A stretch of 64,000 nt of DNA from Cliona cf. orientalis (lineage: Eukaryota; Porifera; Demospongiae; Clionaida; Clionaidae): contig OZ005689.1 of assembly GCA_963930775.1 (NCBI GenBank), positions 28,346,044-28,410,043 on the forward strand. Direction: 5' to 3'. The position numbers were made by a program, and so were the translations under genes. Shown here in pieces: positions 21,101-29,704 of the stretch. A model generated the notes under the pieces. It ran no database searches and had not been told where the DNA came from. It was given only the letters and a program-made list of their open reading frames with translations. Each line of letters starts with the position of its first letter. Within the stretch, counting starts at the first letter, position 1.

Positions 21101-22547
21101 ATCAAGAACCATCACAGATAATCATCCAAACTACCCTCACGATGCACTACATGCCTATCCTCGCAATCATCATGTGGATGAACAAAACAAGTTGAAGCTT
21201 CAAGAACTTGCTCCAGAAAGAGAGCATGAGGTCATCAAATCCATTGACAAGGATAAGGACAAGCATACCCAACTCCTTAACTTGAGTATGCCAGAAAGCA
21301 AAGCTAAGACAGGTGGGCTAGTTGGTGAACTACATCTTGCTGTTGGTGCCAAAGTGATGCTAACCGTCAATGTTGATGTCTCAGATGGATTGGTAAATGG
21401 AGCAAGAGGAACAGTTCAAGCCATCATCAAAACTGGTAGTGAAGTGACCTTGGTGCTTGTCAAATTTGATCATTCTCGAGTCGGTGCCAAGGCAATTGCA
21501 CAAAGCCAGTATCGTAGCCAACATCCAGAAGCTGTACCAATTAGCCGACATGAAGCAGTATTCTGCATCGGAAAAAACAAAGCTGCTGAAGTAAGTAGGA
21601 GGCAATTTCCTCTTGTACTAGCCTGGGCCACAACTATTCACAAAGTGCAAGGGCTGACAATGGATCAAATTGTAATTGATATGGTAGACAAAGTGTTTGA
21701 TGCAGGCCAGGCGTATGTTGCTTTCAGCCGTGTAAAGACACTTGAAGGCCTATTCATCAAAAATTTCAAGCCTCGCAACATAAGAGTCAATGCAGATGTT
21801 ATGAGTGAAATGATAAGATTGTCCAGCCAAAGCCTCCCCAGTGAACCAGTACCAATGGTACTGAGTCTGCCTAGCAACAACTGGACGAAAATCGGCCATC
21901 TAAATGTACACTCCTACTTGGCAAAATGGGAAGACATCATCAAAGACCAAGCTATGAGACAAGCCAATATCATGTGCTTTACTGAAACTTTCCTTGAACA
22001 TCATCAAAACATTCAGCATAGTTATCTACCTATGCAAGATCAGTGTCAGATTTTCAGGTTGGATCGTTTGCAAACATGTAATCAAGATGTGACCAAGGGT
22101 GGGATAATGATAGTGTGCCCCTCATCACTACAGCCTATCAGGATCAATATCCATCATCCCAACCACCTTGAAGTGGTAAGCATTACAGCAACTTCCATCA
22201 TTTCTGGCTGCACAATGTGTATAGTAGCAGTCTATAGACGTCCACAACAACAATTAGCTGAATTCTTAAATCTTCTCAACAACTACATGGCCAACCTTCC
22301 ACAGATAGTTCCCACCATCATTCTAGGAGACTTCAATGAAGATCTCCTTTCAAGATCTAATTCATCTATATTACTCCAGTTGATGTCAACCAGAGGATTC
22401 AACCAACTAGTTCAACTACCAACAACAGACTCTGGGTCACTATTAGATCACATTTACTACAATGGCACCACAAACAACATTTTTATAGATGTAATCGACA
22501 CTTACTACTTGGATCATGATAGCACCTATCTATCACTCCCTATCTGA
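18150..22547 (+). CDS. Helentron Rep nuclease, PIF1-like helicase and endonuclease (RepHel-EEP)
   Basis: One frame is open for about 1,465 codons (first internal Met 18201). Counting from that Met, the Rep nuclease has the HUH motif Pro-His-Thr-His at about 222-225 and the Tyr-Ile-Ala-Ala-Tyr-Met-Leu-Lys helix with its tyrosine pair at about 405. The helicase has Walker A Gly-Pro-Gly-Gly-Val-Gly-Lys-Ser at about 766, Walker B Ile-Ile-Asp-Glu at about 853, Val-Gly-Asp-Leu-Tyr-Gln-Leu, His-Lys-Val-Gln-Gly and Val-Ala-Phe-Ser-Arg. From about 1230 an endonuclease/exonuclease/phosphatase domain follows (Cys-Phe-Thr-Glu-Thr, Gly-Asp-Phe-Asn-Glu-Asp, Leu-Asp-His). That domain is a hallmark of Helentrons rather than canonical Helitrons. 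The protein should nick, unwind and transfer single-stranded element DNA. The frame is intact from here to its stop. Confidence 0.92.
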   Translation, partial: GEGQKPIGILSDKHFEEMCNPTKYPTGTYGLITERKTRLTVRKYFNQRLLDADGRFARDIEYLLTAQYAVESKQVADDASIAMRQTRGRLHRGQLLTAGAIRNQQVVSDMIQNDYAYRFLKNVRGSPAYFQRVMYDVLGMIRQLGIPTWFFTLSAADMQWPDVIQTIARQYGTILTDDDVKTMSFEEKSKWLRQNPVTAARHFQYRLNTVFQIFLKSTAHPVGELVDYAIRIEFQARGSPHTHTILWIKDAPKLNVNSDEEVCSFIDQYVKCNIPDDEELAQLVSKVQKHRHSATCRRHGKCRFHYPRPPSPKTVIARQSTAATYPEEQAEQAVKALAAVRKVLDDKDTPEDISMDELLLKARVTSSDMYLCGLKICSTENSIVMQRKPSESWINTYNPDIIRVWKANMDLQYILDPYACVMYIAAYMLKSERSMGELLKQVSKECGSEDIRTQLRRLGSVFLNHREVSAQEAVYRILSLPLKQLSRKVIFINTAAKEDRVSLLKPINQIEHMDEDSEDIYQTSLIDRYAARPHQLNSMCLAEFAANYTTRSGQELSEDDTTDVLPTVENGNRGRCESIKLQGDLGRMYKRRREAIIRFHRFNQEKEPSKVYRSKIMLYVPWRDESSDLLSGYMDFRSHYEDKMDDILENKRKYTQNATEIDEAIDDLTEHGPPQHAWDQVAPGAAEQQAQVEAEGAEEMRRIEQEDLDANAALFQQQSTPLLQRFDLETNRELIPPDKYRELMRGLNTKQRQAVNFHRRWCKDAVIAMKKGEAIKPYRVFLSGPGGVGKSYVISLIHRDTIKLLRLSGQVEPEDVTVLLTAPTGVAAFNIQGMTVHSALLLGTSKFAIQPLTQDKLNTLRTKLSNLQLLIIDEIYMVGSNMLLQIHKQLQQLKGKGDDTTFGNISILAVGDLYQLRPVAQPHVFAQVGDAYARLHKSDSLWLDEFKMIELDEIMRQRGDSQFAQLLCRVRTATCTDEDIKVLESRTITDNHPNYPHDALHAYPRNHHVDEQNKLKLQELAPEREHEVIKSIDKDKDKHTQLLNLSMPESKAKTGGLVGELHLAVGAKVMLTVNVDVSDGLVNGARGTVQAIIKTGSEVTLVLVKFDHSRVGAKAIAQSQYRSQHPEAVPISRHEAVFCIGKNKAAEVSRRQFPLVLAWATTIHKVQGLTMDQIVIDMVDKVFDAGQAYVAFSRVKTLEGLFIKNFKPRNIRVNADVMSEMIRLSSQSLPSEPVPMVLSLPSNNWTKIGHLNVHSYLAKWEDIIKDQAMRQANIMCFTETFLEHHQNIQHSYLPMQDQCQIFRLDRLQTCNQDVTKGGIMIVCPSSLQPIRINIHHPNHLEVVSITATSIISGCTMCIVAVYRRPQQQLAEFLNLLNNYMANLPQIVPTIILGDFNEDLLSRSNSSILLQLMSTRGFNQLVQLPTTDSGSLLDHIYYNGTTNNIFIDVIDTYYLDHDSTYLSLPI

Positions 22548-22559
22548 TCTCATCATTCT

Positions 22560-23085
22560 AAGTTAAAGAAGTTATGAGGACGAAGACGACTAAAAATAAA
22601 AAAAAAAGACGAAGAGTAGAAAAGCAAGAATAAATGAGGAGTAAGAAGACCAAGAATAAATGAAGAACAAGACTAAAAGAAAAGCAAGGAATAAGAAGAC
22701 CAAGAGTAAATGAAGAACAAGAGTGAATGAAGAACAAGAGTGAAAGAGTAAGACAAAGAGTAAATGAAGAATAAAAGTAAAAGAGTAAGAAGACCAAGAG
22801 TAAATGAAGAGCAAGAGTAAAAGAGTAAGAAGACCAAGACTAAAATGAAGAACAAGAAGACCAAGAGTAAATGAAGAGGAAGAACACAAGTAAATCAAGA
22901 GCAAGAGTAGAGGAAGGACATAAGAAGTTAGTGAAGAGCAAGAAGATAAAGAGCAAGTGAAGATCAAGAGTAAATAAAGAGCAAGAGTAATATTCACGAA
23001 GAGCAAGAGTAAATGAAAACCAAGAAGACGTGAAGTAAAAGATCAAAAATTAAGACAACAGAATAAAAGAAGAGCAAGAATGAGC
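22560..23085 (+). repeat. Degenerate polypurine tract (GAAGA/CAAGA-rich) inside the Helentron
   Basis: The plus strand is almost entirely A and G with scattered T and C. It is built from degenerate units such as AAGAAGACCAAGAGTAAATG. It begins directly after the endonuclease stop codon. The reverse-strand frames (Phe/Leu/Ser-rich) are composition artefacts. Confidence 0.8.
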
Positions 23086-23681
23086 TAGATATCCCAGTGA
23101 TGAAAGGGTGTATACACGAATAATATAGCAGTCAACCTACCTACACCCATGCATTCTGAGGGAATGATCACTAGCTGTACACTTGTACACTAATTAACCA
23201 TTTTGTGTCGTATTGCACTGCACTACATAATTAATTCGAAAAGTGCTTGCACAGTTAAGCTGTACTAAAAGAATCTTTGTTTTATTCATAGTATAGTATT
23301 CTATTAATATAGAGAATTGTATAGTCATGTACACAGTATGTAATTACAAGCCTATGAATACGATGGAATTCTATTATATTGGCTTACACTGAACCACACG
23401 AGATTGTGACTATATACAATATACCATAAATCGCGAATATTTCGTGTCCAAAACATTTCATGCAATAAATTTTCATGTTAACTAATTTTCTGACCAACGA
23501 CCCTGTACCGCATTTCGTTAATATTGCGCATGTATTTTCGCGCGTTTAATTTTCACACAAGCAAGGCTGTCTGAAAATATTTTAACAACGAAATATTCCC
23601 TATTAATTTTAAGGTAGATGATTAATATCAATAATAATATTATAGACAATTGTATGAGTCATGTTAAAAACAGAATAATTA
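23086..23681. other. Non-coding AT-rich part of the Helentron
   Basis: AT-rich sequence with no open frame of note between the polypurine tract and the stop of the antisense gene. It may hold the poly-A signals of two convergent genes: AATAAA-like strings occur on both strands. Confidence 0.4.
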
Positions 23682-24197
23682 TCATAATATAATATTATTA
23701 CGCAGGACATTGCAACAGTATGTTCTTTCACCAATATTTTCTACGCTTCTTAAATTTTTGAAATTCAAAATACTCTCTCTCCTCTGCTCTTCGTTTCTGA
23801 AGATGACGCCTAACCCGGTCTCTCTCCATCTCTTCAATCTTGACTTTCTCAATTCCAGAATGAACTTTTCATGCTTCTCTTTCTCTGTCTTATCCTTGCT
23901 CATCTTCCGTCGCTCCAAGCGGATCTTCATTTCAGCATCCTCCAAACTCTTCCTTAGTTGTCGGGTATCAGTGTGTAGTTCTCCATTTCTCTGGTCAGCC
24001 CTTTGAAGTGCTTTACTTAGACGCTCTATTTCATTTTGCTTGAGTTGTACTTCTTCTAACTTCTTGATTTTCTGAGCTTGTGTGCATATTTCTCTTTCCT
24101 TCTCACTACTTACCCTTTCAAATTTTTTTTCAAATTTTTTTACTATTTCTTCCCAATCCTTTGCATCTGAAAAAACTTCAGAATCCATTCTTATCAA
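23682..24197 (-). CDS. Antisense coiled-coil protein carried by the Helentron (171 aa)
   Basis: This intact minus-strand frame begins Met-Ile-Arg-Met-Asp-Ser-Glu-Val. Residues about 20-125 are strongly charged with heptad-like Leu/Ile spacing, predicting a long coiled coil (Lys-Lys-Leu-Glu-Glu, Leu-Arg-Lys-Ser-Leu-Glu-Asp-Ala-Glu). The C-terminus is basic and then Asn/Leu-rich. No catalytic motif is seen. A TATA-like string (minus-strand TATATATAAG, 24221-24230) sits about 25-35 bp before the start. It is transcribed toward the RepHel gene and away from the RPA-like gene, with about 700 bp between the two starts. Its role is unknown. By position it is element cargo or an accessory factor, possibly forming oligomers with the coiled-coil leader of the main protein. 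I know of no standard Helentron gene like it. Confidence 0.6.
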   Translation of the reverse strand: MIRMDSEVFSDAKDWEEIVKKFEKKFERVSSEKEREICTQAQKIKKLEEVQLKQNEIERLSKALQRADQRNGELHTDTRQLRKSLEDAEMKIRLERRKMSKDKTEKEKHEKFILELRKSRLKRWRETGLGVIFRNEEQRRESILNFKNLRSVENIGERTYCCNVLRNNIIL

Positions 24198-24447
24198 AAT
24201 TTAGTGCTATTATAAGCGCTCTTATATATAGTCAATTTTATCCCAGTTTGTGGGAATGAATTTCAAGACATGACTGTAGCACCTCCACGCAGCAATTGAA
24301 AGACTAAATCAATGGTGTCAGATTCACACCAACTGAATGAAAAGCTATACTATATTGAATGAAGTCTTAATTATTATAGTAAGTTTGCTATTGATGAAAC
24401 AAAAAGTTGTTATTAATCAAAACCAATATAAAATAGAAAGCTAAATG

Positions 24448-24725
24448 CATACTCACACAATTGTATAGGTAATTACCAACAAAGCAGTACTGCACATTTA
24501 GACAAAATCTTCACACAAAATGAATGAAACTATAGTCATAGTATGCTATTCATTCACGCAAAATGAATGCAGAGAGTTGTAGGCAGAGCTCTCACTCACA
24601 CAATTGTAGATAATTACCAACAGAGCAGTACTGCACATTTAGACATAAAATCTTCACACAAAATGAATGAAAACTATAGTCACAGTATGCTATTCATTCA
24701 CACAAAATGAATGCAGAGAGTTATA
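24448..24725. repeat. Tandem duplication (about 138 bp x 2) in the divergent promoter region
   Basis: Two adjacent copies share ACTCACACAATTGTA, AATTACCAACA, AGCAGTACTGCACATTTAGA, AATCTTCACACAAAATGAAT and TATGCTATTCATTCAC. Each copy also has an internal near-palindrome around CATTCATTTTG/CAAAATGAATG. It lies between the start sites of the antisense coiled-coil gene and the RPA-like gene. Confidence 0.8.
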
Positions 24726-24814
24726 GGTAGATAATAAAACAAAGCTCTTACAATAGACATTCACATCACCTAAAATAATATTATTCATAATAATATTGTG
24801 CTACATAGCGCGAC

Positions 24815-24823
24815 TATATAAAG
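24815..24823 (+). promoter_or_regulatory. TATA-box-like element of the RPA-like gene
   Basis: TATATAAAG lies about 75 bp upstream of the ATG at 24899 and is a reasonable core promoter for the RPA-like gene. Confidence 0.4.
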
Positions 24824-24898
24824 ATCTGCAATTGAAAGACTAGCATCAATTCACACCTCTTTGATAAAATTCTCATTGTAAGCTGACTTTTCTCAAAA

Positions 24899-25963
24899 AT
24901 GGCAAGTTCATCTAGAAAACGGCTGTTTGAAAGTACTTCGTCTGTTGACGATACTGCTCAAGACGCTACTATACATGGCGTTGTAAACTTCTTGTCGCCT
25001 GTAAAGAAGGCCAAGGCAACTGAAAAGCCATTTTTTAATGGTACTATAACAGATGGCAATAAGAATATGAGATTGGTTGGCTTTGACGACAAGCAGCAAC
25101 AGCAGCTTCAACAACTCATGAAGAATAAAGAACCTATTGAAATTAAAGGATGCAGCATCCAAAAGTCATCCCGCACTAGTCAGCTAGAGATACACCTCAA
25201 GGACTCCACCAAACTACAAAAGTCTCCTACGAAGTTCTCGATTCCAGACAGTGTTTTACAAGGTGAATCCCCGCTATGTACTATTGCCACCATCTACGAC
25301 AAACCTATTGGTGAGCATGTAACCGTTATTGCCAAGGTTACTCAAATAAAGGACCCAACAAAAGTTCGTACTGGTAAAACCAAGAGGGATGCTACACTTA
25401 CCGATGCAAGTGGGTCCATACGATTTACACTATGGGAAAATCAACTCGACCTGGTAGATTTGGACAATTCGTACAAAATTATCAATGCTGAAGTTAGTGC
25501 TTTCAGAGGCACAAAATATTTATCCTACCCCAGGGAGAATGCCAGCATATCTTCAGCTCCAGATGTTGATGTAGGAAGCACCACAGAAGACCTGCATGTG
25601 GAACCCCCCCAGCATACATATATAATAGTGGGAGTTTCGGGCTTGCTGTCCTATGATGCGTGCGTCTCGTGCAAAGGCAAAGTAGAATCCAACACCCCAC
25701 TTATTGGAACCTGCACCAAATGCTCCCTTAAACAGAAAACCAGTTACTGTTCCAAACAACGTATTGCTAAGCTGCAGGTAAAGGAGATGGACCAACATCC
25801 CATCATTCCGGCCACAGCCTTCACCGAAGCAATGGAGTCGATTGTGCAGCATCCAATAACTGATTCAGATGCAGATCTACAAATCGAAAATGAACTACTA
25901 GAGGCCTCGCCCTTCACTTGTGTTATAATTAATGATGTAATCTCATCAGTGAACATAGAATAA
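24899..25963 (+). CDS. RPA-like single-stranded-DNA-binding protein of the Helentron (354 aa)
   Basis: This intact single frame starts Met-Ala-Ser-Ser-Ser-Arg-Lys-Arg. Two OB-fold-like regions are suggested at about residues 35-110 (Gly-Thr-Ile-Thr-Asp-Gly) and 125-225. The second has Lys-Val-Thr-Gln-Ile-Lys, Asp-Ala-Ser-Gly-Ser-Ile-Arg-Phe-Thr-Leu-Trp-Glu-Asn and a closing Leu-Ser-Tyr motif, as in replication protein A large subunits. A zinc ribbon follows at about 260-285 (Cys-x2-Cys..Cys-x2-Cys), as in the RPA70 C-terminal DNA-binding domain. RPA-like genes are known passengers of Helitrons and Helentrons and probably protect single-stranded transposition intermediates. The gene ends about 100 bp before the element's 3' end. 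Confidence 0.85.
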   Translation: MASSSRKRLFESTSSVDDTAQDATIHGVVNFLSPVKKAKATEKPFFNGTITDGNKNMRLVGFDDKQQQQLQQLMKNKEPIEIKGCSIQKSSRTSQLEIHLKDSTKLQKSPTKFSIPDSVLQGESPLCTIATIYDKPIGEHVTVIAKVTQIKDPTKVRTGKTKRDATLTDASGSIRFTLWENQLDLVDLDNSYKIINAEVSAFRGTKYLSYPRENASISSAPDVDVGSTTEDLHVEPPQHTYIIVGVSGLLSYDACVSCKGKVESNTPLIGTCTKCSLKQKTSYCSKQRIAKLQVKEMDQHPIIPATAFTEAMESIVQHPITDSDADLQIENELLEASPFTCVIINDVISSVNIE

Positions 25964-26028
25964 TCCCCCAAAGTATGCATCATTAAAAAATGTCGTACAT
26001 ATTGTACTACAATACACAAATTTATTAA

Positions 26029-26060
26029 GCGCGCGGGGTATGTGCTCCACGAGCTCTAGT
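26029..26060 (+). repeat. Helentron 3' terminus with hairpin and CTAGT end
   Basis: GCGCGCGGGGTA (inverse of the 5' end) is followed by TGTGCTCCACGAGCTCTAGT. GCTC-CAC-GAGC can form a 4-bp stem with a 3-nt loop, six bases before the end. The next base, 26061, resumes the satellite unit. Confidence 0.85.
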
Positions 26061-26490
26061 TTCTCATATAATTCAGTCTACATTAAAGGCCAGACAAACC
26101 CTTTGCACCAACATGAGTATGTACATTTTATGGGAAAACCTGACATGGAAAAGTGAACACTATTTAGCAGCAAGAACAGGAAACCATGGCACAGGATTTG
26201 TTTCTTTACTAGTTGCCCTAATGATAAAAAGTGTGACACCTTGGTATGTTGCAGACTTTACAAAGATGAGAGCAATTTCTAATTCACTTGTAATGTGCTA
26301 TGGTGGTTTCCTTCTCTCCTCAAGATAATATTATTGTCATAAGTATGCTATGGGAATTACTCCATAGGAATGTTATAGTTTCTCATATAATTCAGTCTAC
26401 ATTAAAGGCCAGACAAACCCTTTGCACCAACATGAGTATGTACATTTTATGGGAAAACCTGACATTATGGAAGTGAACACTATTTAGCAG
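26061..26490. repeat. Satellite array, right part
   Basis: The satellite resumes exactly after the Helentron and continues for about 1.3 units (TTCTCATATAATTCAGTCT at 26061 and 26380). It loses similarity after GTGAACACTATTTAGCAGCAA at about 26494. Confidence 0.9.
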
Positions 26491-27879
26491 CAATTGATTT
26501 TAAATTTTTGGCATGGCAGCCCTGGTTCCATGACATTGTATCAACTATTTTGTGATCTGGTAAGTTATTGATCAGTGTGGTTTTCTACCTATGCATATTA
26601 TAAATTAATTTTTTTGTAAACAGCCACCTGTGTGCTAGTATACATCAAAATTTCAATTAATTTTATTATCACACCTTCTACCACAAATATTTAATTAAAG
26701 TTGGCACTACTAACCTGGCCTGGTGCAGTGAATATAGACATTGAGGCGAGCATAAATATAAACATGATCTGTGGCTCCCAACTTTCTACTACACTGATGT
26801 GAACTGATCTAATTACTGTGAGAAACTACAACACCATGGGTATTATCATTCTTTCTTCTCAACCTTCAAATAGTTATTATTGGTTAGTATTACCATTCTT
26901 TCTTCTCAACCTTCAAATAGTTATTATTGGTTAGTATGTACTATGGTCAAAAATTTAAATGTAGCCAAACAGTCACCTATGGGATTTTGAAGTGTCTAAT
27001 TATAAAGTTTGATTATAGTACTGTGGTACTACTAACTACAATCACTGTCAATGCAGACATTCATGTGAGCATGAATGTAAACTTGATCTGGCTCCTAAGC
27101 TTCCTACTACACTGAAGTGAACTGATCTAATTACCGTGAGAAAGTACACTATGTTCTTCCTTCTTCCTCAATAATGATCTGCCCAGTGTTCACTGCTACC
27201 TCCTCACATTGTCACTGTTTGCAACCTCATAATATATAATATATCACTTTGTGCCCTGTTTACTCCTACTAATTCTATTCTGTGTCCTTCACAAATAAAT
27301 TTTTTTCCATGTACAACGGAGTTGCAGCACAAAAACTGAATCCTATGTGATCAGTTATCACTAATCATACATGTAGCTGTGGCTACAAGATTCTGCATGG
27401 ACTGTGAAAAATAAGCCACGAACATTTTCAAGACTGACCTTCCGCAAAAATTGGACCCCATGTAAATTTGCTGCTGTACATGTAGTATTTAATAGTTGCC
27501 TATTTATTACTGAACAAAGTTATAAAAAACAGACTACTTTGTGATAATATTATTATTGTAGCAGGTTCTCAGTAAACGCTTCACCAAGGTATGTACACAC
27601 AACTGCAACTCTTTAATCCGACAACAGACAAAAAATTAATTGTAATACTATCTCAAAACATAACATACATAACCTCAATTATAAGATACACACAAAGGTA
27701 AGCCTAATACAATATAGCTACAAAAACCTATAGAAATAACTAGCTGCACAGTTCACTAAGGGTTCACAAATGGGTGTGGCCTAGTTATGCACTCAACACC
27801 AGCATATAATTAACACCTATCTGCACCTATTTGCACAAAGCTATATCTAACATGCAGCTGAACAGATGTCTTTAGTGTA
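26491..27879. other. Non-coding stretch with two local duplications
   Basis: No gene is recognised. A 47-bp unit is tandemly duplicated at 26841-26887 and 26888-26934 with one difference (ATTATCATT against ATTACCATT). A larger diverged repeat pairs about 26702-26840 with 27025-27155 (shared CTACTACACTGA-GTGAACTGATCTAATTAC). The remainder is AT-rich. Confidence 0.6.
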
Positions 27880-28319
27880 TACCGTATAATCTGGTTAATA
27901 AGCGCATGCGCTTATAGCGGTAAACGGAACGACAGTATGCGCTTAATAAAGGATATGCGCTTGTATGGCACATAGCCACGCCCACAAACGTTTGGGCACG
28001 TGATGGATGCAAGGCCCGCTCGCGCTAGTGCTAGCTGGCTCGATCGATCGAGCGCTTTAGCGTTTACAGCTGCCGCTCAAGACGACCAGTGCTGGCGATT
28101 TGTCTGAAACTCGATCTTCTTGCATGATATGGCCATCATTTCTCCAAAGATATCTGGACTCCACATACTTCCCAGCCGGTCAAGGTCAGGTTCATAGAAC
28201 GCCACGCCTATTAAGCGCATGCGCTTAATAAGCAATAGCTTGTATGAGAAGAGAGCATGCGCTTAATAAATAATGTGCGCTTAATAGCGAGGTGCGCTTA
28301 ATAACCAGAGTTTACGGTA
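27880..28319. mobile_element. MITE with CCGTATAA termini and TA target
   Basis: Imperfect terminal inverted repeats flank about 440 bp: TA then CCGTATAATCTGGTTAATAA at the left, and the inverse of CCGTAAACTCTGGTTATTAA then TA at the right. Subterminal copies of GCGCTTAATA/TATTAAGCGC recur on both strands. There is no coding capacity. The TA flanks and CCGTA start fit a Tc1/mariner-pogo-type non-autonomous element. Confidence 0.75.
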
Positions 28320-29704
28320 TATACATAATAGACACTAGCTAGCATAATAATATTAAAGTCTAGACAATATGCATTACAATAACAATATTATTATGATGGT
28401 GAATTCAGTCAACAGAATATAATTATTGCATTGTCCAACACTGATCATTGATCCTAGCTGCCAATTTCACCCAATCTGGCAATAAGGATGTTTAATATGA
28501 GTCCATGAAATTTGCTGCATGGATCCATTGAATAGAATTTCTTTTAAACAATCAATGATTTTCAACACTTTTTGATGATTTTTCTACAACAAAAGGCTCC
28601 CCCTGACTTTTTGAACTACGTACAACAATCGCTAAAATCATTTCCTCCATCTAGGGATCAACAAGCAACTCTAAGAAACCTAATGCAGCTGTTGGAAGAT
28701 GTGTCTGACAAGTATCACGATTTTCACGATGACTTCATGAAATACATTGAAGAGCAATCTTCACAAAACCAAACTTGGAAGTTTTGGAGCCAGTATGTAT
28801 TTCAAGACTGTTTTGCGTATGTAACTCTACACCTAGCTATTCACAGCTGCAAATGGGACCTGAGAATAGCAGCTATTAAGTCCATGGCGGCACTCTTTAC
28901 AGCCTATGACAGACCTAACCATCAGAAGCTAATAGCACAACACATCAATGATTTACTTACAATGCCCCAGGAAATTATGGAACACTTGCGTAAAGGAGGG
29001 TATTCAGTAAGCATACTAGGAAGACCAGGTCATTCCGTGGGAATAGACGAGGCACATGAGATGTGTGTGAATAAGGACTGCAAAGAATTCATAACTAAAC
29101 CATCATGCGACTATTAACTGAGTTGCAAGATTCTTGCCTATAAGAGCTAAAGCCATAAAAAAAAACTTTGAGGCCCAACTCTTTCCTAGACGAAATTCAA
29201 AGAAAACGAAGTGAATTGATACCATTAATTTTATACTAATGATCCGTCAGCAAAAAAACTACAGGCAAATATTAACAAGTCAAAAAGTTAAAATCTAGCC
29301 AGATTTTATCCGCTGATCAAAAGGATAACTCTCTCTTCCATTTATTCAACCAAAAAACGGTAACACCAGAACAAAAACACGACCTCATGAATTTCAGAAA
29401 CATTGGACAAATGGAATTTGAAAGGAGAGTCGAGTATTATACTTTGTGTAATCCTAGTGAGGCCACCAAAACGGCAAAAGCGCCTACTGACATTTACTGA
29501 AAAGAACTCAAAAACGAAAAAGGGTGTTCGAAATTGAAAAGGAGAGTAAAATACAAATAGAGTGCTGGAAAAAGAGGGTAGCATTCACTTCCAGAACAGG
29601 AATGCAACTTCATAACGCTTATAAACAGTGCATTGAATTACCCCGAGCAATTGCCACAAGTGATGGCGAGCTTAACAAAGGTACAAAAGCTAACACAACT
29701 AATA

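Larger units (their letters stand above)
15491..26060 (+). mobile_element. Complete Helentron (Helitron2-type rolling-circle transposon), 10,570 bp
   Basis: The element starts TACCCCGCGCGC and near its 3' end has the inverse GCGCGCGGGGTA (26029-26040). A 20-nt tail follows with a small hairpin (GCTC-CAC-GAGC) and the terminus CTAGT. This asymmetric inverted-repeat layout, with insertion between two T residues and no target duplication, is diagnostic of Helentrons. The uninterrupted satellite reads ATAGT|TTCTCAT at the same place. The element encodes DUF6570, OTU, Rep, helicase and endonuclease modules, an RPA-like protein on the same strand, and a coiled-coil protein on the opposite strand. 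I see one frame break (about 18141-18150) in otherwise open genes, so the insertion looks recent. Confidence 0.9.

Noticed and set aside
22558-23046. Several Phe/Leu/Ser-rich minus-strand frames resembling membrane proteins
   Set aside because: They are the reverse of the polypurine tract. The hydrophobicity comes from CTT/TTC codons, not from selection.
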